Positions 34,547 through 43,188 of a stretch of 64,000 nt of DNA are shown here, piece by piece. The stretch comes from SHZI01 sp041396045 (GTDB taxonomy: Bacteria > Pseudomonadota > Gammaproteobacteria > Steroidobacterales > GCA-2729495), in NCBI GenBank assembly GCA_041396045.1, contig JAWKZI010000002.1:186001-250000 (forward strand), given 5' to 3'. Position 1 is the stretch's first letter; each line of letters begins with the position of its first letter. The position numbers were made by a program, and so were the translations under genes. The notes beneath the pieces were generated by a model. It did no database searches. It was not told the DNA's origin and worked only from the letters and a program-made list of their open reading frames with translations.

Positions 34547-35115
34547 TGCCGGTTCACCAGCAATTGGCGTAACGCTACCAGCCCGGCAAGCAGAAACAGT
34601 GCGCCGGCTGGCAGCAGTGCAATGGACAATGCCGGTGCCAGTACTTCACGCAGCGCACCCAGACCGGCAAGCAGCAGCACAAAAACCAGACCCTGGCGCA
34701 AGGCGTCACCAACCGCGCCGGCCAGAACCCGCCATGAGCCCTGGCTGCCGGACCAATACCCGGCACGGTCGAGAATCAGGCAATTGATGACGATCAGCGG
34801 CACAAACAGCCCGATCTCCTCGTATTGCAAAAACGCGTACGCCTGAAACAGCAGATCTACGGCAGTGACCAGCGCACCGATCAGCGCCAGAAGCGCGGCG
34901 GTACGCCCACGTCGCGGCAGCAGTCGGCCCACCGTGGCCGCAAACATGTTGCTGAAAAGGAGCACGGCGAGGGAGCCAAGACCGAGAGCGAGCCCGGCGT
35001 CAAAACTGCGGCTGGCCCCCAGCAACGGACAGAGGCCGATCAGTACCCCCAGCTGCCAGGTCGCACGCGGCGTACTGCGGTCGTCCACGCTGGTATCAGT
35101 GCTGGTCAGATTCAT
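34543..35115 (-). CDS. rnfE: Rnf/Rsx complex membrane subunit E
   Basis: Six-helix inner-membrane subunit of the ion-translocating ferredoxin:NAD oxidoreductase or SoxR-reducing complex. Reading from ATG 35115 gives 190 aa. Seen: LGVLIGLCPLLGASRSFDAG, with the conserved LCPxLAxS-like Cys segment, and EIGLFVPLIVINCLILDRAG, with the second conserved Cys. The 5' end overlaps rnfG by 20 bases and the 3' end overlaps nth. Rnf subunits A and E are homologous; the order here identifies E. Confidence 0.92.
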   Translation of the reverse strand: MNLTSTDTSVDDRSTPRATWQLGVLIGLCPLLGASRSFDAGLALGLGSLAVLLFSNMFAATVGRLLPRRGRTAALLALIGALVTAVDLLFQAYAFLQYEEIGLFVPLIVINCLILDRAGYWSGSQGSWRVLAGAVGDALRQGLVFVLLLAGLGALREVLAPALSIALLPAGALFLLAGLVALRQLLVNRQ

Positions 35116-35749
35116 GGGAGGCAAGTATCTGTGACTTGTGAATCGCGAAGTATTCCACTGCCTGGCGCACACCACTGACAACAGCGCGGCTGCTGACTGT
35201 GGCGCCGGCAATGGCATCGAAGTTACCACCATCGCTCTTCAGACCCCAACGGCCGGCAGGTGAGTCAGCCAGCGATCGGCCAGTAAACGTGGCGATCCAG
35301 GTTGATTTGTCAGGCTCGATCGCGTCGCCTATGCCCGGGGTTTCGTGCTGTTCCAGGATGCTCACACCCAGCACTGTGCCAGCTGCATCGATGCCGACCA
35401 GCAACTTTATGGGCCCGCCGAAACCATTGCTGGCGATGACCGTGAGTGCAGCTGCTGTGGGTATGCCGCCCAATCGTGCCAGATAGACCGGCAGCGGCTG
35501 ACCATCTCCGGTCGATAGCAGCACCACATCCTGGTCCGGATGGTTGTCATAGAGGCTCGCCGGAAGTACTGCAGCCAACATTGCCCTGGTTTGACGGGTT
35601 GCATTATTGGCAATTTGATCGCGCGTAAGCCACCAGCTGCCGCCCACAAGACCTGCCGCAACGATGACCACCAGCAGGTAGCCGCCGAGGGCGGCTCTGC
35701 CCGTCGCGGAAGGGCCCGACAACGGTTGTTCGCTGGTGTTCCCGGTCAT
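35096..35749 (-). CDS. rnfG: Rnf/Rsx complex flavoprotein subunit G
   Basis: Membrane-anchored periplasmic flavoprotein carrying FMN through a threonine phosphoester bond, about 217 aa from ATG 35749. One N-terminal helix (GGYLLVVIVAAGLVGGSWWL) is followed by a periplasmic FMN-binding domain with GFGGPIKLLVGIDAAGTVLG, EQHETPGIGDAI and FDAIAGATVSSRAVVSGVRQ, whose Thr in the S/AGAT motif is the FMN site. It overlaps rnfD by four bases. Confidence 0.92.
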   Translation of the reverse strand: MTGNTSEQPLSGPSATGRAALGGYLLVVIVAAGLVGGSWWLTRDQIANNATRQTRAMLAAVLPASLYDNHPDQDVVLLSTGDGQPLPVYLARLGGIPTAAALTVIASNGFGGPIKLLVGIDAAGTVLGVSILEQHETPGIGDAIEPDKSTWIATFTGRSLADSPAGRWGLKSDGGNFDAIAGATVSSRAVVSGVRQAVEYFAIHKSQILASHESDQH

Positions 35750-36783
35750 GTCGCTCGCCCGTAGACCCGCGGTCGTGTCCAGCGATCGACCAGAGGCACA
35801 GCAAGGTTCATCAGGAGTACTGAAAACGCGACGCCATCCGGGTAACTGCCCCAGGTACGAATCGCAAACGTCAGGACCCCGATGCCAATGCCATAGATCA
35901 ACCGCCCCAGTCCGGTTGTGGGTGAAGAAACCGGGTCGGTGGCTATAAAAAAGGCGGCGAGCATCGCGCCACCGCTGAACAGGTGAAAACCCGGCGATGG
36001 ATGTGTATTCGGATCCAGGAGCCACGCCAGCGTTGCCATGCCGAGGAGCCCGCCCAGGACGCCGGTCGGTGTCTGCCAGCGAATGATGCCGAGTAACAGC
36101 AGCATGAATCCGCCAATCGCCACGAAGTTATTCATCCACTCCCAGCCCGCGCCACCGAAGTCGCCGAAGACGGGGTTGATCCTGATTTCGTCCATGGTCC
36201 GCATGGAAGCGAGCCCATCCTTCGCCGTATCCAGCACAGTGGCCCGGGCGACGGCGTCCACACTGAGGCCGTCCGGAAAGGTACCGGTTAACCAGTACTG
36301 GATCGTTGCCGCTGTGTCCGGGCGCACATAGTCCAGGTCGCCGATATCCGGCGCCGGCCAGACAGTCATTGCGGCCGGGAAGCTGACCAGCACCAGAACA
36401 AAGCCCGCCATTGCCGGATTGAAGAGGTTGTAGCCGAGTCCGCCATAAGCGTGTTTGGCAACCGCAATGGCAAAGACCATGCCGGTTGCGGTGACCCACC
36501 ACGGGCACAACGGCGGCAGACAGAAGGCAAAAAGGACGGCCGTGACAAGCGCACTGCCATCGGCGAGAAAAGGTGCAGCTGATTTCCCCGCCAGACGCAG
36601 ACAGGCGGCTTCAGTCAGAACGCCAGCCAGCAGCGCGACAGCAGCATTCAGAAGTATGCCGGGGCCGTAAAACCACACGTGGGTTATCAGCGCCGGCAGC
36701 AACGCCACCAATACGGCGCGCATCATGGTGCCGACGGTGAGGCGCGACCGCCACGGTGGTGGCGGTATTGTGTCGAACTGCAT
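35746..36783 (-). CDS. rnfD: Rnf/Rsx complex membrane subunit D
   Basis: Polytopic subunit with a covalently bound FMN, 345 aa from ATG 36783, a start that overlaps the rnfC stop. Motifs: GTMMRAVLVALLPALITHVW, FGLP-type ATGMVFAIAVAKHAYGGLGY and NLFNPAMAGFVLVLVSFPAA. The FMN-threonine region is probably ARATVLDT, and FFIATDPVSSPTT is the typical C-terminal half signature. Upstream in-frame codons (to 36846) lie inside rnfC and are not used. Confidence 0.93.
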   Translation of the reverse strand: MQFDTIPPPPWRSRLTVGTMMRAVLVALLPALITHVWFYGPGILLNAAVALLAGVLTEAACLRLAGKSAAPFLADGSALVTAVLFAFCLPPLCPWWVTATGMVFAIAVAKHAYGGLGYNLFNPAMAGFVLVLVSFPAAMTVWPAPDIGDLDYVRPDTAATIQYWLTGTFPDGLSVDAVARATVLDTAKDGLASMRTMDEIRINPVFGDFGGAGWEWMNNFVAIGGFMLLLLGIIRWQTPTGVLGGLLGMATLAWLLDPNTHPSPGFHLFSGGAMLAAFFIATDPVSSPTTGLGRLIYGIGIGVLTFAIRTWGSYPDGVAFSVLLMNLAVPLVDRWTRPRVYGRAT

Positions 36784-38165
36784 CAACCACTCACCAGAGT
36801 CTTGCCGGCGATAAACTGCACGCTCAGCGGGATATGGCTGGGACACACGTAATCACAGGCACCGCATTCAATGCACTCGTTAATTCCCAATGTCAGCAAA
36901 TCGCCACTAGCCCCGGCCCGCACGGCGATGAGGAGCTCCTGGGGCGAGAGTCGCGCCGGGCAGGCATCCACACATTTGCCACAGCGGATGCACGGCATTT
37001 CGTCCCGCGGCGTGCCGAGTTCATCTGCCGTCGCCGCGATCAGGCAGTTGGTCGCACTGGTGATCGGCAGCGTATCGGCAGGCAGGGCAATGCCCATCAT
37101 CGGCCCGCCCATGATCAGTCGGGCAGGCGTCTGTCGATAACCACCGGCGAGCGCAATGAGGTCGGCCACCGGCGTGCCAATTCGCGCTTCGACGTTGCAG
37201 GGTTCTGTCACCGCGCCGCCGGTAACGGTCACTATTCTGGAGATCAGCGGCTGACCGTGCTCGAAGAGTTGGGCAACTGCTGCTGCTGTCGCTACGTTCT
37301 GACACAAGATACCTACATCAGGCGGGAGGCCGCCGGCAGGCACCTCGCGGCCAAATATCAGTTCGACGAGTTGGCGCTCACCGCCGGACGGGTATTTCGA
37401 TGTCACCACCGAAGTCACGATGCGCTCGTCTCCGAGGGCAGCCAATGCATCAACCAGTGCGATGCGTGCGGCCGGCATGGCGGATTTCACGGCAATCACG
37501 CACCGGGGCGCATCCAGTGCCGTCATCAACAAACGGGCACCCGCCACGACCAGGCTGGCCCGCTCGCGAATCAGCATGTCATCGCAACTTATATATGATT
37601 CGCATTCGGCGCCATTGAGCAACAGGATCGATCCAGTGCCGGCGCGCGCCAATTTCTGAGCGGTAGGGAACAGCGCCCCGCCGAGGCCCAGGATACCGCC
37701 CTCGGCAACGCGCTGTTGAAAGGCAGCCCGCCATTCGCCCCGGGCAGCCGCGTTGGCCGCGGAGCCGTTATCCGGCAAGGCGCCCATGCCAGCCGTGTAG
37801 CCGTCCCAGCGCTTGTCCCGACCATCACTCTCGATGACGACACAAGGCACCGGGTTGCTGCTGCCTGCCACGACAAAGGTATCGATAGCACTGACCCGGC
37901 CACTGATCGAGGCATGGATCCGCAAGCCGGGAACAATCCGGCGCGTCTCGGCAACGGGTTCGCCACACAAGACGTTCTGCCCGGGTGATACGAGCGGTAC
38001 CGCGATATCGCCAGGGCATTGGGCCAGAGAAATCCAGACCTTGGCAGGTAGCGGCGCAATGCGTAACGGGGGCTGGGTTGAACGATTCTTGCGGAGCGGA
38101 ATATGGACGCCCCAGACCGGTCGCCGAGGTTGTGGATCGTAGGTCATCGCAGCAGGATCGCTCAT
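36783..38165 (-). CDS. rnfC: Rnf/Rsx complex NADH-binding Fe-S subunit C
   Basis: Peripheral subunit that binds NADH/FMN and two [4Fe-4S] clusters, 460 aa from ATG 38165 (GGGGGAGA ribosome site). Seen: LSLAQCPGDIAVPLV-type N-terminal barrel, an NADH/FMN region with LLLNGAECESYISCDDMLI, and two cluster motifs, CIRCGKCVDACPARLSP and CIECGACDYVCPSHIPL. It lacks the long Ala/Lys-rich C-terminal repeat of E. coli RsxC. The next gene upstream is rnfA; no rnfB lies between them (29-base gap). Confidence 0.95.
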   Translation of the reverse strand: MSDPAAMTYDPQPRRPVWGVHIPLRKNRSTQPPLRIAPLPAKVWISLAQCPGDIAVPLVSPGQNVLCGEPVAETRRIVPGLRIHASISGRVSAIDTFVVAGSSNPVPCVVIESDGRDKRWDGYTAGMGALPDNGSAANAAARGEWRAAFQQRVAEGGILGLGGALFPTAQKLARAGTGSILLLNGAECESYISCDDMLIRERASLVVAGARLLMTALDAPRCVIAVKSAMPAARIALVDALAALGDERIVTSVVTSKYPSGGERQLVELIFGREVPAGGLPPDVGILCQNVATAAAVAQLFEHGQPLISRIVTVTGGAVTEPCNVEARIGTPVADLIALAGGYRQTPARLIMGGPMMGIALPADTLPITSATNCLIAATADELGTPRDEMPCIRCGKCVDACPARLSPQELLIAVRAGASGDLLTLGINECIECGACDYVCPSHIPLSVQFIAGKTLVSG

Positions 38166-38194
38166 CGTCTCCCCCGCGCCCCCGACGGGCGTCG

Positions 38195-38827
38195 CTAGCT
38201 GCCGGAACCCGATAGGCTCAGGCCTGAAAATCCCAGAAAGGCGAGTGCCATCATACCGACGGTCAACAGGGCAATTGCCGGCCCACGCAATGGGGCAGGT
38301 ATCGCGGCCTGTTCCAGACGAGCTCGCAGGCTGGCGAAAACGCAAAGCACCAGGGTGAAACCCAGTCCCGCGCCAATACCCAGCGCAATGGCGCCGGGTA
38401 GCGTATCTGTCGCGCCCGGACCAGACGACGTGGAGGTCCCGGTAGTCAGCAATGCCACTCCTAGAACCGCACAATGAATCGTTACCACCGGCAGTTGTAC
38501 CGTGCGGCTGCCACGCGCAGCCAGACGTCCCAGGATGCTGTTCACTGCCTGCACCGTCAGGCCGGTAACTGCCAGCAGCCCGAGTATCCGCAGGTAGGGC
38601 AGCTTCCAGGGAACCAGAATCCAGTAATTCAATTGCTGCCCGAGACCGCCACTGATCGCCATTACAATTGCGGTCGCCAGGCCCAGCTTCAGTGCATGGA
38701 TCGGCCCGTTGCCTGAAGTGCCGGCCCCGCTGCCTGCGGAGAATACCGGGCACAGGCCGAGCAGGCGAGCCAGCACGAAATTGTCGATAGTGGCGGCAGC
38801 AACTGCAATCAACAGCAGTTCGGCCAT
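38195..38827 (-). CDS. rnfA: Rnf/Rsx complex membrane subunit A
   Basis: Six-helix membrane subunit, 210 aa. Starts MAELLLIAVAAATIDNFVLA; two conserved cysteines, in LLGLCPVFSAG and VVTIHCAVLGVAL, can bind the membrane [2Fe-2S] cluster shared with RnfE. Its ATG overlaps the metG stop by 3 bases, which ties the whole rnf cluster to metG transcription. Homologous to RnfE; assigned A from its position and the NFVLA start. Confidence 0.92.
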   Translation of the reverse strand: MAELLLIAVAAATIDNFVLARLLGLCPVFSAGSGAGTSGNGPIHALKLGLATAIVMAISGGLGQQLNYWILVPWKLPYLRILGLLAVTGLTVQAVNSILGRLAARGSRTVQLPVVTIHCAVLGVALLTTGTSTSSGPGATDTLPGAIALGIGAGLGFTLVLCVFASLRARLEQAAIPAPLRGPAIALLTVGMMALAFLGFSGLSLSGSGS

Positions 38828-40920
38828 CAGGTCACGCGCAATCCCGCGGGCGCCGACCCGTCCGGTCCAATCAGAAAGAGGTTGCTGCCATCGCCGGCCG
38901 CCAGCACCATCCCCTGTGAAACGCCGAAGCGCATTTTGCGTGGCTTCAGATTGGCGACCAGAATGACCTGGCGACCAATCAGGTCGGCCGGCGCATAAGC
39001 TGCCTTGATACCGGACAGCACCGAGCGTTGTCCGGTGCCAATATCCAGCGTCAGCCGTACCAGCTTGTCTGCCCCGTCAACAGCTTCGGCGTGCAGTACT
39101 GTTGCAACACGAAGATCGACCTTCTGAAAGTCGGCCAGATCGATTTCAGGAATCGACTGCTCGGGTTCTGAAGACCCGGGAACGGTCGGCTGAGCGGTCC
39201 CCGATGCTGGCGACGATGCAGTTTTGGCGACGGGTTGTTCCATTGAAGACTCCACCATGCGGGAAACAGCAGCCGGATCTACCCGGACCAAAAGGGGTTC
39301 ATAGTCTGATATTTGCGTTCCAAGCAGAGGTTCGGAGCGGTCTGGCCAGCTGCACGGGTTGTCACGCAGGAAGGCCGTTGCCTGTGCTGCAACCCGCGGC
39401 AACACCGGGGACAGGTAGATCATCAGGATACGAAACAGATTAAGCCCCAGGGTACAGATGCCCTGGACCTTTGGAAGCGTGGCCGGATCACGCGCCAGGA
39501 CCCATGGTTTCTGCTCGTCGATGTACTTGTTGGCAGCATCGGCGAGCTGCATGGTTTCACGCATGGCGCGACCGAAGTCACGGTTATCGAAAGCTTCACC
39601 GATGGCCGTACCGGCCGTGACAAAGCGGGCATGAAGCGCTGGTTCAGCCAATGAATCGGCGAGTCTGCCGGCAAAGCGCTGGCTGATGAAGCCGGCACAG
39701 CGACTGGCCAGGTTCACCACTTTGCCAACGAGGTCGGCATTTACGCGCGCCACAAAGTCCTCGAGATTGAGGTCGATGTCGTCCAGGCCTGATCCGAGCT
39801 TGTATGCGTAGTAGTAGCGCAGATACTCCGGATCCAGATGCTCAAGATAGGTGTTCGCCGCGATGAATGTGCCTCGCGATTTCGACATCTTCTGGCCGTT
39901 GACCGTCAGAAAGCCGTGCACGTGGACGCGCGTTGGCTGGCGATATCCAGCGCCTTCCAGCAGGGCCGGCCAGAACAAGGTGTGAAAGTAGAGGATGTCC
40001 TTGCCGAGAAAGTGATGGAGTTCGGTGCTGCTGTCAGGACCCCAGACAGCATCAAACCCCGCCTGCGGCTGGCCGGTGCGTGTCAGCCAGTTCTGGTGGC
40101 TGGCCATGTAGCCAACCGGTGCGTCTACCCACACATAGAAATACTTGTCCTCGGTGCCAGGTATGCGGAAACCGAAGTAGGGGGCATCCCGGGATATGTC
40201 CCAATCACGCAGGCCGGCTGAAAACCATTCATCCAGTTTGCGGGCCACGCTGTCCTGTACGTGTCCGCCGGCATGCCAGCGACGCAGGCTGTCGGTAAAC
40301 TGGTTCAGCCGGAAAAAGTAATGGGTGGAATCGCGCTCAATCGGCGCTGTTCCCGACACCACCGAGCGGGCATTCTTGAGTTCCGCTGGCGAGTACGTGG
40401 CACCACAGCTTTCGCAGCTGTCGCCATACTGGTCGGCCGTGCCACATACCGGGCAGTCACCGCGTATGAACCGGTCCGGAAGAAACATGCCGGCTTCCTC
40501 GTCATACGCCTGCTGTATTACCCGCTGCTGAATCAGCTCACGGTCATTGAGGCGCCGGAATATTTCCTCCACCAGAACGCGATTTTCCTCGGAGTGCGTG
40601 GTGTGGAAGTTGTCAAAGGCGACATGAAACTTCGTAAAAGTCTCTTGATGTTCCTCATGAAAGCCAGCCACAAGTTCTTCCGGCGTAATGCCTGCCTGCC
40701 GGGCCTTGAGCATGATGGGGGTGCCGTGCGCATCGCTGGCGCAGAGATACAGGACGTTGTGGCCCTGCAGGCGCTGGTAACGCACCCAGATATCGGTCTG
40801 AACATACTCGACGAGGTGGCCGATATGGATGGGACCATTGGCATAGGGCAACGCGCTCGTAACCACAATCTTGCGCGAAGCAGCGGGTTGGCCAGGAACT
40901 GTAGGGGACGGTATGGGCAC
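38827..40920 (-). CDS. metG: methionyl-tRNA synthetase
   Basis: Class I synthetase charging tRNA-Met, 697 aa including the C-terminal dimerisation/tRNA-binding OB domain. HIGH motif in ALPYANGPIHIGHLVEYVQT, zinc knuckle CPVCGTADQYGDSCESCGA, KMSKS in VNGQKMSKSRGTFIAANTYL, and the EMAP/OB part from IDLADFQKVDLRVATVLHAE to the end. Start GTG 40920 lies only 5 bases after a TATAAT box. The mrp/apbC gene often found upstream of metG is not present here. Confidence 0.97.
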   Translation of the reverse strand: MPIPSPTVPGQPAASRKIVVTSALPYANGPIHIGHLVEYVQTDIWVRYQRLQGHNVLYLCASDAHGTPIMLKARQAGITPEELVAGFHEEHQETFTKFHVAFDNFHTTHSEENRVLVEEIFRRLNDRELIQQRVIQQAYDEEAGMFLPDRFIRGDCPVCGTADQYGDSCESCGATYSPAELKNARSVVSGTAPIERDSTHYFFRLNQFTDSLRRWHAGGHVQDSVARKLDEWFSAGLRDWDISRDAPYFGFRIPGTEDKYFYVWVDAPVGYMASHQNWLTRTGQPQAGFDAVWGPDSSTELHHFLGKDILYFHTLFWPALLEGAGYRQPTRVHVHGFLTVNGQKMSKSRGTFIAANTYLEHLDPEYLRYYYAYKLGSGLDDIDLNLEDFVARVNADLVGKVVNLASRCAGFISQRFAGRLADSLAEPALHARFVTAGTAIGEAFDNRDFGRAMRETMQLADAANKYIDEQKPWVLARDPATLPKVQGICTLGLNLFRILMIYLSPVLPRVAAQATAFLRDNPCSWPDRSEPLLGTQISDYEPLLVRVDPAAVSRMVESSMEQPVAKTASSPASGTAQPTVPGSSEPEQSIPEIDLADFQKVDLRVATVLHAEAVDGADKLVRLTLDIGTGQRSVLSGIKAAYAPADLIGRQVILVANLKPRKMRFGVSQGMVLAAGDGSNLFLIGPDGSAPAGLRVT

Positions 40921-40925
40921 GCGGC

Positions 40926-40955
40926 ATTATAGGCGGGCCACGACAGGCATGTCAG
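40926..40955 (-). promoter_or_regulatory. putative sigma70 promoter for metG-rnf
   Basis: On the minus strand: -35 CTGACA (40950-40955), 18-base spacer, perfect -10 TATAAT (40926-40931). The expected start of transcription is at or next to the GTG start codon of metG (40920), which implies a leaderless mRNA or a start codon further in. Confidence 0.55.
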
Positions 40956-41021
40956 GCTGGCGGCTGTCCCGTTGAAGCTGTCCCGGTGATGGTATCCCGT
41001 TGACGCTATCCGGGCCGAAGT

Positions 41022-42083
41022 TCAGGTCTGATCCTTGACGGCCTCGAACTTGCGCTTTTCCAGGGCCGACTCATAAGCAACCTTGCCGGTGATTCTGCCC
41101 TGATCCAGCAGGTCTTTCAGGGCCGAGTCCATGGTGCGCATGCCGATTCGCCCGCCACCCTGGATTGCCGATTCGAGCTGGTCAAGCTTGCCTTGCCGGA
41201 TCAGGTTCGATACAGCCGGTGTATTGACCATGATTTCAAGTGCGGCAACCAGGCCCGGTTCACCTTTTTTCGGCACCAGCTGCTGGGAAATAACCCCGCG
41301 CAGCGACGTCGACAGCATGGTGCGTACATGCGGCTGCTTGTCGGTCGGAAAGGAGTTCACGATCCGGTCGACTGTCTGGCCGGCGCCATTGGTATGCAAG
41401 GTACCCATTACCAGGATGCCCATCTCGGCAGCGGTCACGGCGATGCTCACGGTTTCCAGATCCCGCATCTCACCAACCAGAATCACATCCGGGTCTTCGC
41501 GCAATGCCGAGTGGAGTGCTGCGGCAAAGCTGGGGCTGTGCACGCCGATTTCACGCTGGCTGATCAGGCACTTCTTGCGGGTATGTACAAACTCGATGGG
41601 GTCCTCGATGGTCAGGATGTGTCCGTTGATCTGCTGGTTGATCTCATCAATCATTCCAGCCAGTGTTGTGGACTTTCCGGATCCGGTTTTTCCGGTAACC
41701 AGAATCATGCCCTGTGGCTGCTTGCAAAGCTGGGCAACAACGGACGGCATTTTCAGGTCTTCGAGGGTCTTTGCAGTTGACGGAATCGCGCGAAGAACAG
41801 CGCCCATGCCAGCCACATGACGAAATACGTTGACACGAAAGCGGGCCAGATTCTGCAGTGAATAGGCGAAGTCAGTCGAGTCGCGTCGCTGGAAGTCATC
41901 CCGCGACTTGGTCGACATGATTTCCAGAAGCAATGTTTCCACGCGGCTGGCCGTCAGCGTCTCGGGTGCCAGAATCTGCAATTCTCCGTAGATTCTGGCC
42001 CGGGGTGGTTCGCCGGCAATGAAGTGCAGATCCGAGCCATTGCGGATCACAACCTGCTGCAGATACTCGTCAATCTGGCTCAA
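41022..42083 (-). CDS. PilT-family ATPase (second of pair, PilU-like)
   Basis: Hexameric secretion/twitching ATPase of the PilT/GspE superfamily, 353 aa. Walker A GKTGSGKSTTLAGMIDEI, Asp box IEDPIEFVHTRKKCLISQRE, Walker B REDPDVILVGEMRDLETVSI and His box TLHTNGAGQTVDRIVNSFP are all intact. Its ATG overlaps the stop of the preceding PilT-family gene. Late motif NTPAVSNLIRQGKLDQLESA is close to the AIRNLIRE region of PilT/PilU. No pilin genes are in the window. Confidence 0.9.
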   Translation of the reverse strand: MSQIDEYLQQVVIRNGSDLHFIAGEPPRARIYGELQILAPETLTASRVETLLLEIMSTKSRDDFQRRDSTDFAYSLQNLARFRVNVFRHVAGMGAVLRAIPSTAKTLEDLKMPSVVAQLCKQPQGMILVTGKTGSGKSTTLAGMIDEINQQINGHILTIEDPIEFVHTRKKCLISQREIGVHSPSFAAALHSALREDPDVILVGEMRDLETVSIAVTAAEMGILVMGTLHTNGAGQTVDRIVNSFPTDKQPHVRTMLSTSLRGVISQQLVPKKGEPGLVAALEIMVNTPAVSNLIRQGKLDQLESAIQGGGRIGMRTMDSALKDLLDQGRITGKVAYESALEKRKFEAVKDQT

Positions 42084-43174
42084 GGCGTACCCATCTCGAA
42101 TTTTGGCAGCACCGACGTATCGGTTACGAAACGTTGAAACAGCGTCTTGTCGCTGGCAAAGCGGAAAGCATCGTCCGGGTCAATCTGCTTGCGCTGTATG
42201 GCATCCAGCAGCGCCTGATCCATCATCTGCATGCCCAGATCCTTGCCGGTCTGCAGTTGAGCCGGGATCTGATGGGTCTGGTCCGTCATGATCAGTTTGG
42301 CGATTGCGCGGGTCATCATCATGATTTCGACGATTGCCTTCCGGCCCCGTCCATCCGGCGTTCGAACCAGCGTCTGGGTAATGACCGCGTTAAGGCTCTG
42401 CCCAAGAAAGCTCTTCGACTGTTCGCGCATGTCGCCTGGGAGGGCATCGATGATCCGGTCGATGGTTTTGACAGCACCGGTGGTATGCAGCGTGCCCAGA
42501 ACGAGGTGGCCGGTTTCGGCCGCGGTCATGGCCATCTGGATCGTTTCGGCATCGCGCAACTCGCCGACCAGGATCACGTCCGGATCTTCACGCAGCGCAG
42601 CCCGGATACCCTCGGCAAAACTGGGGAGGTGGGTGCCCAGTTCGCGCTGGATAATCTGTGATTGCTTGCTCCGGTGCATGAACTCGATCGGGTCTTCGAG
42701 GCTGATGATGTTCAGGTTCTGCGTGCTGTTCAGGTGATCAATCATGGCGGCGAGCGTGGTGGATTTGCCGGTGCCGGTCGAACCGGTTACCAGGATCATT
42801 CCCTGGTGGTAGTCGCAGAGCTTTTCAACAACAGCCGGCAAGGCGAGGCTGTCCAGTGTTGGAATATTGCCGGGGATGAAGCGGAAGGTCGCACCGATCC
42901 CGGTTTCCTTGCGGAAAATGTTGACCCTGAAGCGGCCCCCATCCTCGGATACATAGGAAAAATCCAGATCGTGGCCATCGCCGAAGCGCTTTTTCTGACC
43001 TGCCGTGAGAATCTCGTCGACATAGCTGTCGAGTTCAGTATCGCCAAGTTCCCGGAACTTGATTGGCATCAGATCGCCGTGCATGCGCAACATGGGCGGT
43101 ACACCCACGGCCAGATGAATATCGGAACAACCCTGGGCGAGGCCGAGCTTCAAAAATGCGTCAATACGGGCCAT
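42080..43174 (-). CDS. PilT-family ATPase (first of pair)
   Basis: 364-aa PilT-like retraction ATPase. N-terminal GCSDIHLAVGVPPMLRMHGD, Walker A GSTGTGKSTTLAAMIDHLNS, Asp box LEDPIEFMHRSKQSQIIQRE, Walker B LREDPDVILVGELRDAETIQ, and His box TLHTTGAVKTIDRIIDALPG. The late motif reads TRAIAKLIMTDQTHQIPAQL, diverged from canonical AIRNLIREGK, and the C-terminus is extended by about 20 residues. It starts 14 bases after the kinase gene stop, so kinase-PilT-PilT is one operon. Probably a specialised paralogue, not the housekeeping pilT. Confidence 0.9.
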   Translation of the reverse strand: MARIDAFLKLGLAQGCSDIHLAVGVPPMLRMHGDLMPIKFRELGDTELDSYVDEILTAGQKKRFGDGHDLDFSYVSEDGGRFRVNIFRKETGIGATFRFIPGNIPTLDSLALPAVVEKLCDYHQGMILVTGSTGTGKSTTLAAMIDHLNSTQNLNIISLEDPIEFMHRSKQSQIIQRELGTHLPSFAEGIRAALREDPDVILVGELRDAETIQMAMTAAETGHLVLGTLHTTGAVKTIDRIIDALPGDMREQSKSFLGQSLNAVITQTLVRTPDGRGRKAIVEIMMMTRAIAKLIMTDQTHQIPAQLQTGKDLGMQMMDQALLDAIQRKQIDPDDAFRFASDKTLFQRFVTDTSVLPKFEMGTP

Positions 43175-43188
43175 GGGTACTGCCGGCC

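Noticed and set aside
38166..38753. N-terminal extension of rnfC (196 codons)
   Set aside because: It is antisense-free shadow of rnfA in another frame; the real start at 38165 has a GGGGGAGA ribosome site.
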